Of a stretch of DNA of 64,000 nucleotides, positions 42,658 through 51,217 are shown piece by piece. Positions within the stretch are counted from its first letter, which is position 1; each line of letters opens with the position of its first letter. The translations under genes were made by a program, and so were the position numbers. The notes beneath the pieces were generated by a model, which had not been told where the DNA came from, did not search any database, and saw nothing but the letters and a program-made list of their open reading frames with translations. Source of the DNA: an uncultured Actinobaculum sp. GTDB lineage: Bacteria; Actinomycetota; Actinomycetes; Actinomycetales; Actinomycetaceae. Location: assembly GCA_938020505.1 (NCBI GenBank), contig CALIHR010000026.1, positions 62,001 to 126,000 of the forward strand. Reading direction: 5' to 3'.

Positions 42658-43956
42658 ATGAGCACAGAGGAACGCCGCGCATGCATTGCGGCCGCCTGGG
42701 TCCCGGTCAGGGCGCTGGCGGTCGCGTGGACGACGGTCACGGTTTTTGCGATTTTCTCCTACGCCGCGACGGTCTCTTCTCCGACCCTCAGCCACGTCGA
42801 TTGGCACGACGCGGCGCAGGCGGGAACGTCGATCTTCTTGTTGGCGATGGGAGGCCCGGCGGAGGTCGGGAATGCGAGCGTGAGCCTCATGCCGTTGAGC
42901 GTGACTCTGCTCATCTGGTGGTTCGTCTATCGCTCCTTCCTCGCAACGGGGGTCGATTCCTGGGCCCAGGCGGCCTCGGCGGCCGCATCGTCCTTCGTGT
43001 GCACCCTGATCCTCGGGCTCGCCGCCCTTCCGGGCGCCGGGCGCTTCAGCGGCGCCGTCGGGGCCGCGGTTCTCACCTGCGCTGCGATGGCTCGCGCCCG
43101 CTGGCGGATCTCGCGCCCCGACGGCCGCGTGTGGAACCTCCTTGAACGCTGCCTCGGCGAACTTCGGCCCGTCCTGCGTGCCCTCGCCGTCGTCTCCGTG
43201 GCTCTTTTGGCCGTCGCCCTCGTCCTCGGCCGGAGTGCGATCGCCGCCATCAACGGCTACTACGTCCAAGGCGCCGTCGGCACCGTCATGCTCGCTGTCG
43301 TGCAGCTGGCCTACCTTCCCAACATCGTCGTCTGGGTCGCCTCCTTCGCGCTGGGGGCGGGTTTTTCCGTGGGCCGGGGCACGGATTTCTCCGCGTTCGG
43401 CGTGACGAGCCTCCAGCTTCCCGCCATTCCGGTTTTCGGCGCTCTGCCCAATCCGGGCGTGCGGATGGCGTGGCTTCCCGTTCTTCTTGCCTTCCTTGCC
43501 CTGGCCTGGTTCGTCTGGCGCTCGCGCGCATATTCGAGTCTGAAAGAGGCGTCCGCCGCGGCGGGGGCGTGCCTGGGCTGCCTCTTCGCCCTCGGCGCCG
43601 CGGCCGCTTTCCTTTCGGGGGGCGCCGTCGGGCCGGGGCGGATGTCCGACGTCGGCCCTCGCCTCGCGCCGCTCGCCCTCGGTTTCGCCTTGGCCATAGG
43701 GCTGCCGTGCGCGCTCGGCCTGGTCGCTCCCCGCGCGGCCGCCGCGCTCCGCTCCCGCAGAACGGGGCCGCCGGAGGAGGCAGACGCGGAGGAAGGGCTC
43801 TCGACAACCGGGTTCTCCTCCCCGCAGCCCGATCGAAATTCCCGTGATGCCGCCGACTCTTTCGCCTCCGAGAGAAGGCGAGACCTCGAAAATCGTACGT
43901 TTGCCCGCCCGTCGAAGTGGCAGGGGAACCGGCGTGACGATACATTTGTCAAGTGA
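42658..43956 (+). CDS. DUF6350-family membrane protein
   Basis: A 432-residue integral membrane protein with about nine or ten hydrophobic segments up to residue 365, then a hydrophilic, probably disordered tail. NGYYVQGAVGTVMLAVVQLA, YLPNIVVWVASFALGAGF, and the small-residue stretch around GRGTDFSAFGVTSLQLPAIP are conserved features of DUF6350, an actinobacterial family of unknown function that commonly sits directly upstream of purN. That order holds here, with a GTGA overlap into purN. A GTG one codon upstream is also possible. Confidence 0.85.
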   Translation: MSTEERRACIAAAWVPVRALAVAWTTVTVFAIFSYAATVSSPTLSHVDWHDAAQAGTSIFLLAMGGPAEVGNASVSLMPLSVTLLIWWFVYRSFLATGVDSWAQAASAAASSFVCTLILGLAALPGAGRFSGAVGAAVLTCAAMARARWRISRPDGRVWNLLERCLGELRPVLRALAVVSVALLAVALVLGRSAIAAINGYYVQGAVGTVMLAVVQLAYLPNIVVWVASFALGAGFSVGRGTDFSAFGVTSLQLPAIPVFGALPNPGVRMAWLPVLLAFLALAWFVWRSRAYSSLKEASAAAGACLGCLFALGAAAAFLSGGAVGPGRMSDVGPRLAPLALGFALAIGLPCALGLVAPRAAAALRSRRTGPPEEADAEEGLSTTGFSSPQPDRNSRDAADSFASERRRDLENRTFARPSKWQGNRRDDTFVK

Positions 43957-44585
43957 ATAGCAAGCGCGGTCCCACTCGCCTCGTTGTGCTTGTGTCGGGC
44001 ACAGGGTCGAATATGCAGGCCCTTTTGCGCGCCTGCGCCGACCCCTCCTACGGGGCGCGAATCGTCGCCGTGGGCGCCGACCGCCGAGGCGCCGCCGGAA
44101 TTCAGATCGCCGAAGAGGCCGGAGTTCCGACGTTCGTCTGCGCCCTTTCGGAGCACTCGTCGCGGGAAGAGTGGAACGCGTCTTTGCGCGACGCCGTGGC
44201 GGCGTACGAACCCGACATCGTGGTCCTCGCGGGCTTTCTCAAGCTCGTCGGCCCCGAATTCCTAGCCGCGTTCCCGCAACGCGTGGTGAACACCCACAAT
44301 GCGCTTCTGCCTTCCTTTCCTGGAATCCACGGCCCGGCCGATGCCTTGGCGTACGGTGTGAAGGTGACGGGCGCAACCCTTTTCGTCGTCGACCCCGGGA
44401 TGGACACGGGGGCGATTCTGGGACAGACAACATGTCCGGTTCTCGAGGGAGATTCCGAGGAAGCGCTGGTAGAACGAATCAAGGAAGTCGAGCGTGCTCA
44501 GTTGGTTGAGCTCATCGGGCGAATGGCGCGCGAAGGCTGGTGGGTCGATGGCAGAAAGGCGGGGATAGGTGCTCGGTCCAGATAA
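43953..44585 (+). CDS. purN: Phosphoribosylglycinamide formyltransferase
   Basis: Formylates GAR with 10-formyl-tetrahydrofolate in purine synthesis. 210 residues: LVVLVSGTGSNMQALL (phosphate loop), NTHNALLPSFPGIHGPADAL with the catalytic Asn and His, and VDPGMDTGAILGQ with the catalytic Asp. In most PurN proteins the first segment reads NIHPSLLP, so the change to NTHNALLP is a local variation that keeps the catalytic residues. GTG start overlaps DUF6350 by four bases. Confidence 0.95.
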   Translation: MNSKRGPTRLVVLVSGTGSNMQALLRACADPSYGARIVAVGADRRGAAGIQIAEEAGVPTFVCALSEHSSREEWNASLRDAVAAYEPDIVVLAGFLKLVGPEFLAAFPQRVVNTHNALLPSFPGIHGPADALAYGVKVTGATLFVVDPGMDTGAILGQTTCPVLEGDSEEALVERIKEVERAQLVELIGRMAREGWWVDGRKAGIGARSR

Positions 44586-45657
44586 GCTTCTTACGCTCAT
44601 AGTGTTTGCCATATTCACGGTCGCCAGCGCGGCCGCCGCAGTATGGCTCATCGGGCGCGAGCCCACTCGCAAGATTCGGGCGCAGGCCTCCGCCGCCATG
44701 GTCGCCGCGATCGTGGGCGCCATCAGCATGACGGGCATTCAGATGAACCGGACGCTCGGGTACGCCGCAAACTGGAGCGACGTGCCGGGCCTGTTCTTCA
44801 TGAAGCCCGACGGAAAGGGCCCGGCGACGCCGATCCGCAGGCCCGTTCCCGGGCCCGACGCCGGCGATCCCGAATTGCCGGGCCGCCCCGGAGACTCACG
44901 GTGGAAGGCCAAGTTCACGAAGGATTCGAACGGCGCCTACAAGACGAAATTCAGGGGGCCGATTTCGGGGATCAGCCTTCCCGTGTGGGTGTGGACGCCT
45001 AAGAACTATTCGCCGACGAACGGGAAAATCTACAAGGTCATGCTCATGCTGCACGGGTACCCGGGCAACCCCTACAAGGTTCCCACGCAGCTCAATCTCC
45101 AAAACGCCATGAAAAAGCATCCGAACACGATAATGGCGATCCCCTCGCTCAAAGTCGACGCCACGTCTCCCGACTGCGTCGACATCAAGGGGCGGCCCGC
45201 CGTCGGATCCTGGGTGGTGGACGACGTCGTCGGCATGGTCCGCCACAATTTTCCCAACACCGAGAAGACGCGAAAGGGATGGACCATCGCCGGCGCCTCC
45301 TACGGCGCCTACTGCTCCGCGGTTCTCGGCCTCACCCATCCCCAGACTTTTTCCAAGATCATCTCATTTTCCGGATACGACCAGCCGGAGACGGGGCGTT
45401 TGCTGGGCGCGCCGCTTCGTGTTCGGCGAGAATTCAGCGTGTCCAGCCTGTTGTCCAGACAAAGGGCGTGGCCGCAGCGGTTCTACGTCACGGGTTCCAA
45501 AGGCGACCCGAAGTCGGCCGCCTTCGTCCAAAAGCTCAAGAGAATATCGACGCCGGCGGTCAGAATCACCTCGCTGCTCCAGCCCATCGGGGGCCACAAC
45601 TGGGGCGTGTGGCGCAAGGAGCTGCCCGCCGCCTTGGCATGGAACGGAAAGGTCTGA
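44569..45657 (+). CDS. Membrane-anchored or secreted esterase
   Basis: 362 residues. Two N-terminal hydrophobic segments (LLTLIVFAIFTVASAAAAVWL and AAMVAAIVGAISMTGIQ) are followed by an esterase domain outside the membrane: KVMLMLHGYPGNPYKV (oxyanion), GWTIAGASYGAYCSAVLGL with the nucleophilic serine, an acidic residue after FYVTGSKGDP, and GGHNWGVWR with the catalytic histidine. It resembles the putative esterase family that includes antigen 85-like enzymes. The substrate is unknown. The start overlaps purN by 17 bases, so it is co-transcribed with purine genes without an obvious link. Confidence 0.82.
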   Translation: MLGPDKLLTLIVFAIFTVASAAAAVWLIGREPTRKIRAQASAAMVAAIVGAISMTGIQMNRTLGYAANWSDVPGLFFMKPDGKGPATPIRRPVPGPDAGDPELPGRPGDSRWKAKFTKDSNGAYKTKFRGPISGISLPVWVWTPKNYSPTNGKIYKVMLMLHGYPGNPYKVPTQLNLQNAMKKHPNTIMAIPSLKVDATSPDCVDIKGRPAVGSWVVDDVVGMVRHNFPNTEKTRKGWTIAGASYGAYCSAVLGLTHPQTFSKIISFSGYDQPETGRLLGAPLRVRREFSVSSLLSRQRAWPQRFYVTGSKGDPKSAAFVQKLKRISTPAVRITSLLQPIGGHNWGVWRKELPAALAWNGKV

Positions 45658-45923
45658 TGTTTGCCATAACCGGCGGTGGGACGATCTTCGTCAGCTTCCT
45701 TTTGACGGTCGCATGCATCGTTTGCGCCGTGGTCTACGGCCCCCGTTTTCGGTGGGAGGGCCACCACGCGGCATGGGGGGTCCTGGCCCGTTCCGGAATC
45801 GTCTTCCTGTCCATTTTGTGGGGATGCATCACCGTGCTCCTGCTCTTCAACAGGGTCACGCTCACGGTCACATCCTTCGGCGATCTGGACGCCTTCCTCT
45901 ACCTGCTCGGCTTTTCCGACTGA
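45657..45923 (+). CDS. Small two-span membrane protein
   Basis: 88 residues with two hydrophobic segments (FVSFLLTVACIVCAVVYG and SGIVFLSILWGCITVLLLF) joined by a polar loop. The ATG overlaps the esterase stop (TGATG) and AAAGG precedes it. Family not recognised. Coupling suggests it works with the esterase. Confidence 0.7.
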   Translation: MFAITGGGTIFVSFLLTVACIVCAVVYGPRFRWEGHHAAWGVLARSGIVFLSILWGCITVLLLFNRVTLTVTSFGDLDAFLYLLGFSD

Positions 45924-46037
45924 CGCGCACGCGCGCCAAGCCGTATTATGAATGCGTCGGCGACTGGCGTTGGATGGGATTGACCATCGGGGAGCGAAGT
46001 CTCGGCGTCGCACGCCTGGGCGCCGGAAAGGAGAGAC

Positions 46038-47627
46038 ATGCGCATCCCCATTCGCAGGGCGATTATTTCCGTTTTTGACAAGGCAGGCGTCGAAGAGCTC
46101 GCTGCGGCGCTTCACGGCGCCGGCTGCGAGATCGTCTCAACCGGCTCAACGGCCGAGGCCGTCCGGTCGGCGGGCGTGCCGGTGACGGAAGTCAGCGAGA
46201 TCACCTCGTTCCCGGAGTGCCTCGACGGCCGGGTCAAGACCCTCCACCCCGCGGTCCACGCTGGAATCCTCGCGGACAGGCGACGCGAGGAACACATGCG
46301 GCAGCTGGCCGAGCTCGGCGTCGAAGGCTTCGACCTCGTCGTCGTCAACCTCTATCCCTTCTCCGGGACCGTCGCCTCGGGGGCGGGCTACGAGGAGTGC
46401 ATCGAGAAGATTGACGTCGGTGGGCCCTCGATGATCAGGGGCGCCGCGAAAAATCACGCGAGCGTGGCTGTGGTCACGGACCCCTCGGACTATGCCCGTG
46501 CGGCCGAGGCGGCCCGGCGAGGGGGCTTTGACGCCGGCGAGCGGGCGGCCCTCGCGGCGAAGGCCTTCGCGCGCACCGCCGCCTACGACGCGGCGATCGC
46601 CCGCTGGACGGCGCAGATTTACGGGGATGCGGCCGTTGACGCGGATGCGGCCGCGGGCGGCGGCGAGGCGGGGCTTTCGGGAGCGGCCGCGGGCGAAGAA
46701 AACGAGCTGTTTGGCTGCGCCAAAGTCGCCGATCTGCGCTACGGCGAGAATCCCCACCAGGCGGCCGCGCTTTACTCGGCGGGCGGGGGCGGCGTCGCCG
46801 GGGCCGTCCAGCTCGGCGGGAAGGAAATGAGCTACAACAACTACCAGGACGTCGACGCCGCGGTGCGCGCCGCCTACGACCACGCCGAGCCCGCCGTGGC
46901 CGTGGTCAAGCACGCCAACCCCTGCGGCGTTGCCGTGGCCGAGGACGTCGCGCGGGCGCACTCGGCGGCCCACGCCTGCGACCCGCTCTCGGCCTACGGC
47001 GGCGTGATCGCCGCCAACAGGGAGGTCGATGCCGCGACGGCCAAGCAGATCGCCCCGATCTTCACCGAGGCGATCGCCGCCCCCTCGTTCAGCGCCGAGG
47101 CGTTGGAGATTCTCTCGTCCAAGAAGAATCTGCGGATCCTTCGGGTCGATCCGATCGACGTCGCGCACGACATTCGGCCGATATCCGGGGGAGCGCTCGT
47201 TCAGGGGCGCGACAGGATCGACGCCGAAGGAGACGACCCCGCGCAATGGCGCCTGGTTTCCGGGGAGCCTGCCGACGAGGCGACTTTGCGGGATCTGGCA
47301 TTCGCGTGGCGCGCGGTGCGCGCGGCGAAGTCCAACGCGATTCTTTTGGCCGACTCGCGCGCCACAGTGGGGATCGGGATGGGGCAGGTCAACAGGGTCG
47401 ATTCGTGCCGCCTCGCCGTGGCGCGGGCCGGCGAGCGGGCCGCGGGCTCGGTCGCCGCCTCCGACGCCTTCTTCCCCTTCGCCGACGGTCTCGAGGTCCT
47501 TCTCGACGCCGGGGTGCGCGCCGTCGTCCAACCCGGCGGATCGGTTCGCGACCAAGAGTCGATTGAGGCCGCCCGGAAAGCCGGCGTGACGATGTACCTC
47601 ACCGGCGTGCGCCATTTTTCCCACTGA
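46038..47627 (+). CDS. purH: Bifunctional AICAR formyltransferase/IMP cyclohydrolase
   Basis: The last two steps of IMP synthesis. 529 residues: the N-terminal cyclohydrolase has RAIISVFDKAGVEELA, STGSTAE, GRVKTLHPAVHAGILA and INLYPF-like VVNLYPFSGTV. The C-terminal formyltransferase has LRYGENPHQAAALY, KEMSYNNYQDVDAA, VVKHANPCGVAVAE and the end GVTMYLTGVRHFSH. The linker around residues 195-225 is Ala/Gly-rich and somewhat longer than usual. AAGGAGA precedes the ATG. A strong terminator follows. Confidence 0.96.
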   Translation: MRIPIRRAIISVFDKAGVEELAAALHGAGCEIVSTGSTAEAVRSAGVPVTEVSEITSFPECLDGRVKTLHPAVHAGILADRRREEHMRQLAELGVEGFDLVVVNLYPFSGTVASGAGYEECIEKIDVGGPSMIRGAAKNHASVAVVTDPSDYARAAEAARRGGFDAGERAALAAKAFARTAAYDAAIARWTAQIYGDAAVDADAAAGGGEAGLSGAAAGEENELFGCAKVADLRYGENPHQAAALYSAGGGGVAGAVQLGGKEMSYNNYQDVDAAVRAAYDHAEPAVAVVKHANPCGVAVAEDVARAHSAAHACDPLSAYGGVIAANREVDAATAKQIAPIFTEAIAAPSFSAEALEILSSKKNLRILRVDPIDVAHDIRPISGGALVQGRDRIDAEGDDPAQWRLVSGEPADEATLRDLAFAWRAVRAAKSNAILLADSRATVGIGMGQVNRVDSCRLAVARAGERAAGSVAASDAFFPFADGLEVLLDAGVRAVVQPGGSVRDQESIEAARKAGVTMYLTGVRHFSH

Positions 47628-47645
47628 ATCCGCCGTTTCTAGGAG

Positions 47646-47716
47646 TTCGCGGAGCCGCGTCGGCTATTGCGCCCGGGCGGGCGGCGTCGGCTCCGCGAAG
47701 TTTCTTCTCGGTTTTG
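47646..47716 (+). terminator. Terminator after purH
   Basis: TTCGCGGAGCCG (47646-47657) pairs perfectly over 12 bases with 47688-47699. T-rich GTTTCTTCTCGGTTTT follows. It ends the DUF6350-purN-purH group. Confidence 0.8.
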
Positions 47717-47722
47717 TGTGGA

Positions 47723-47746
47723 AAGGGTAAAAGAATCCCTTACACT
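47723..47746 (+). promoter_or_regulatory. putA promoter with possible operator
   Basis: AAGGG (47723-47727) and CCCTT (47737-47741) form an inverted repeat immediately before a good -10, TACACT (47741-47746), 35 bases before the ATG. No convincing -35 is seen, which fits an activated promoter. Confidence 0.4.
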
Positions 47747-47780
47747 AAGACCGGATAGACGTTGACGAAAGGATCCGACA

Positions 47781-50700
47781 ATGACGATTGACCCCGTTCT
47801 CATTGATCGCGCAGTGGAACGAGCCCGCCAGTGGAGCGAGGATGCAAGGGCCTACCCGACGGCGCGATCGGCCAAGCTTTTGTCGCAGGTTCTCGACCAC
47901 GAGGGAGGCCTCGACTACACGGTGAACTTCGTGGACGGGGTCATTCGCCCTGAAGACCACGGCGTGGCCGCCCGCAACCTCAAGCATCTGTCCAAACGCG
48001 ACTCGGCTTTCCTGCCCCTGTACCTCGCGGCGCCCGCGAACGTAGGCGGAAGGATCGCGCCCTTCGTCCCCTCGCTGGCGTCGTCGGCCGCGCGCCGCGT
48101 CTTCGCTATGCTCGTCGGCGACCTGGTCCTCGACGTGACGCCGGACAAGCTTGGCCCTGCGATTGCGAAGCTCCGCGCGGACGGCTCCCGGCTCAACCTC
48201 AACCTCCTGGGCGAGGCCGTCCTCGGCGACAAGGAGGCGGCCCACCGCATGGAGGCGACGGCGGCCCTCATCGAACGCGACGACGTCGATTACGTTTCGC
48301 TCAAAGTCTCCGCGGTCATCGGGCCTCACGCGCCCTACGGCCACGCGGCGGCCGTCGAGGAGGCCGTCGAGAAGCTTCTCCCGCTCTACAGGCTCGCGGC
48401 CGCCTCCAGCACCTTCATCAACCTGGACATGGAGGAGTACCGGGACCTCGATCTGACCATCGACGTGTTCACGCAAATCTTGGATCGTGAGGAATTCCTC
48501 GGATATCGCGCGGGAATCGTCCTTCAGGCGTACCTTCCCGACGCCCTCGGCAGGCTCAACGGGCTGACCGAGTGGGCGCAGGCCCGCCGGGCCCGGGGCG
48601 GCGCCCCGATCAAGGTGCGCATCGTCAAGGGCGCCAACCTTTCCATGGAAAGGGTGGACGCGACGATGCACGGATGGGAGCTGACAGTTCAGGCGGACAA
48701 GGCCGACACGGACGCCAACTACATCGCCTGCCTCGACGCCGCGCTGACCCCCGAGAGGGTCGACGCCGTCAACATCGGCATCGCCGGCATGAACCTCTTC
48801 ACAATGGCCTACGGATACGAGCTTGTGCGCGAGCGGGGCATCGCCTCCGGCGTCGACTACGAGATGCTTGCGGGAATGGCGACGCCGCAATCCCACGCCG
48901 TGCGCGACACCGTCGGCCCCCTCCTTTACTACGTGCCCGTCGTCAGGCCCGAGGAATACGACGTGGCCGTAGCCTACCTTGTGCGCCGCCTCGAGGAGAA
49001 CGCGGCGCCGGAGAACTTCATGTCGAACGTGTTCGACCTGGAGGATGCCGATGCCTTCGCCTTGGAGGAGAAGCGATTCCGCGACGCCGCCAAGCTTGTT
49101 CCGGGCTTGGCGTACGGGCCGCGCCGCAAGCAGAACCGCTTCGAGCGCACCGTTGTGCCCGACCGTTTTGAGAACACCCGCGACACCGATCCGGCGCTGC
49201 ACGCGAACATCGAATGGGCCGAGAAGATTGCCTTGCGCATCCCCGGCTCGAAGCTCGGGGCCGACGTCGTCGCGGAGAACATGATCGATTCCGACGCCGA
49301 GGCCCGCAAAGCCGTCCAGTCCGTGGCCGCCGCGGCCAAGAAGTGGGCGGCGCGCACAGGCAAGGAGCGGGCGCAGGTCCTTCGGTCAGTCGCCCAGGCC
49401 ATCGAGGACCACCGCGGCGAGCTCATCGAGGTCGCCGGAAGCGAGGCCGGAAAGGCCATCGACCAGGGCGACGTCGAAGTCTCGGAGGCCATCGATTTCG
49501 CGCTCTACTACGCGGACCTCGCTGAGGAGCTCGATTCCCTCGAAGGCGCCGCGTACGTTCCGGTGGGCACGACCCTCGTGACGCCTCCGTGGAACTTCCC
49601 GATCGCCATTCCCGCGGGAGGCGTGCTGGCGGCGCTGGCGACCGGCTCCGGCGTCGTCTACAAACCGGCCAAGCTGACCAGGCGCACGGGATCCTACCTC
49701 GCGAAGCTCATGTGGGAGGCCGGGGTCCCCCGCGACGTCCTCGCCCTCGTGTGCATGGACAAGTCCTCCTACGGGAAGGTCCTCGTCGAGGAGACCGACC
49801 AGACGATCCTCACCGGTTCGATCGACACGGCGCGGATGTTCCGCTCGTGGCGCCCCGACCTTCGCCTGTTCGCCGAGACCTCCGGCAAGAACGCGATCAT
49901 CGTCACCCCGAACGCCGACATCGACCTCGCGGTCAAGGACGTCGTCTACTCGGCCTTCGGCCACGCCGGCCAGAAGTGTTCCGCGGCCTCGCTCGTGATC
50001 CTCGTCGGATCGGTCGGATTCTCCAAGCGTTTCCAGCGTCAGCTCTGCGACGCCGTCCGCTCGCTCAAGCTCGGGCATCCCCACGACCTCGCCGCCCAGA
50101 TGGGCCCGATGGTCGAGCCCCCGCACGGCAAGCTGCTGAAGGGCCTGACCGAGCTCGGCGAAGGCGAGACATGGGCGATCAAGCCGCGCAAGATCGACGA
50201 CAAGCTGTGGAGCCCCGGCGTGCGCGCCGGCGTCATGCCGATGAGCGAGTACCACCTGACCGAATACTTTGGCCCCATCCTCGGCGTCATGAGGGCGGAC
50301 ACCCTCGGCGAGGCGATCGCCTGGCAGAACGCCGTCGACTTCGGCCTCACCGCCGGTCTGCACTCGCTCGACCCCGAGGAGATCTCCGCCTGGCTCGACC
50401 AGGTTCAGGCGGGCAACGTCTACGTCAACCGCGGCATCACCGGCGCGATTGTGCGCCGCCAGCCGTTCGGCGGATGGAAGCGCTCTTCGGTGGGCGCCGG
50501 GACGAAGGCCGGAGGCCCGAACTACCTCATCGGCCTCGGGCACGTCGAATGGGCGGACAAGGACCTCGGCCGCGCGCAGATCTCGAACGAGACGCTGCGC
50601 GGGGCGCGGGTGATCGCCGAGACGATGGACGGCGTCGACCAGGATCGTTTCCTCGCCGTCGTCGAGGGAATGGACAAGGCTCTGGCGGGTCACTTCCGGC

Positions 50701-51173
50701 CGGCAGACCCCAGCGCCCTCGGGGTGGAAAAGAACGTTTTGCGCTACATTCCCTTCCCTGAAGTCGTCATTCGCCAATCGGGCGCGGGATCCGGAGACGT
50801 CATGGCGTTGGCCGCCGGCGCTTTGGCGATCGGCGCCCGCCCCAGGGTCTCGACGTCCGCGGCGCTGCCCAGGCAGGCCGTCGACTTCCTCGAGTCGAGG
50901 GGCGCCGAGGTCGTGCTTGAATCCGAGGATGACTTCCTCGCCTACGCCGCCACACGGGCGAATTCGGCCGACGGCGTGCGTTTCCGCCTCCTCGGCGCCG
51001 ATCCGAAGGCGCTGGCCGAGGCCGTCGGCGGAAGCGTCGACGTCGGCGTCTACGCCGAGCCGGTCACCGGCAGCGGGCGGATCGAGCTGCTTCCCTTCGT
51101 CCAGGAGCAAGCCGTGTCGGCCACGAACCACCGCTTCGGAAATCCGACGAGGCTTCTGGACACCGTGATCTAG
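47781..51173 (+). CDS. putA: Bifunctional proline dehydrogenase/glutamate-semialdehyde dehydrogenase
   Basis: Oxidises proline to glutamate. 1130 residues. The proline dehydrogenase barrel is about 70-430, with DYVSLKVSAVIGPH, FINLDMEEYRDL, VLQAYLPDALG and RIVKGANLSMERV. The aldehyde dehydrogenase is about 490-980, with TPPWNFPIAIPAGG, general base Glu in LFAETSGKNA and nucleophile C733 in GQKCSAASLV. A further 120 residues resemble the family's C-terminal extension. There is no N-terminal ribbon-helix-helix, so it is not the DNA-binding trifunctional PutA. GAAAGGA precedes ATG. Convergent with the glutamate dehydrogenase gene, which would take its product onward. Confidence 0.95.
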   Translation: MTIDPVLIDRAVERARQWSEDARAYPTARSAKLLSQVLDHEGGLDYTVNFVDGVIRPEDHGVAARNLKHLSKRDSAFLPLYLAAPANVGGRIAPFVPSLASSAARRVFAMLVGDLVLDVTPDKLGPAIAKLRADGSRLNLNLLGEAVLGDKEAAHRMEATAALIERDDVDYVSLKVSAVIGPHAPYGHAAAVEEAVEKLLPLYRLAAASSTFINLDMEEYRDLDLTIDVFTQILDREEFLGYRAGIVLQAYLPDALGRLNGLTEWAQARRARGGAPIKVRIVKGANLSMERVDATMHGWELTVQADKADTDANYIACLDAALTPERVDAVNIGIAGMNLFTMAYGYELVRERGIASGVDYEMLAGMATPQSHAVRDTVGPLLYYVPVVRPEEYDVAVAYLVRRLEENAAPENFMSNVFDLEDADAFALEEKRFRDAAKLVPGLAYGPRRKQNRFERTVVPDRFENTRDTDPALHANIEWAEKIALRIPGSKLGADVVAENMIDSDAEARKAVQSVAAAAKKWAARTGKERAQVLRSVAQAIEDHRGELIEVAGSEAGKAIDQGDVEVSEAIDFALYYADLAEELDSLEGAAYVPVGTTLVTPPWNFPIAIPAGGVLAALATGSGVVYKPAKLTRRTGSYLAKLMWEAGVPRDVLALVCMDKSSYGKVLVEETDQTILTGSIDTARMFRSWRPDLRLFAETSGKNAIIVTPNADIDLAVKDVVYSAFGHAGQKCSAASLVILVGSVGFSKRFQRQLCDAVRSLKLGHPHDLAAQMGPMVEPPHGKLLKGLTELGEGETWAIKPRKIDDKLWSPGVRAGVMPMSEYHLTEYFGPILGVMRADTLGEAIAWQNAVDFGLTAGLHSLDPEEISAWLDQVQAGNVYVNRGITGAIVRRQPFGGWKRSSVGAGTKAGGPNYLIGLGHVEWADKDLGRAQISNETLRGARVIAETMDGVDQDRFLAVVEGMDKALAGHFRPADPSALGVEKNVLRYIPFPEVVIRQSGAGSGDVMALAAGALAIGARPRVSTSAALPRQAVDFLESRGAEVVLESEDDFLAYAATRANSADGVRFRLLGADPKALAEAVGGSVDVGVYAEPVTGSGRIELLPFVQEQAVSATNHRFGNPTRLLDTVI

Positions 51174-51217
51174 AAGCGCGGGGCCGGCCCTGACCCTGGG
51201 GGCCGGCCCTAGCTTCT
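51172..51217. terminator. Shared hairpin between putA and the glutamate dehydrogenase gene
   Basis: GGGCCGGCCC occurs at 51181-51190 and 51200-51209. The flanks AGAAGC (51172-51177) and GCTTCT (51212-51217) extend the stem. The structure spans both stop codons (51171-51173 and, on the minus strand, 51209-51211), so one element probably terminates both convergent genes. No T tract. Confidence 0.7.
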
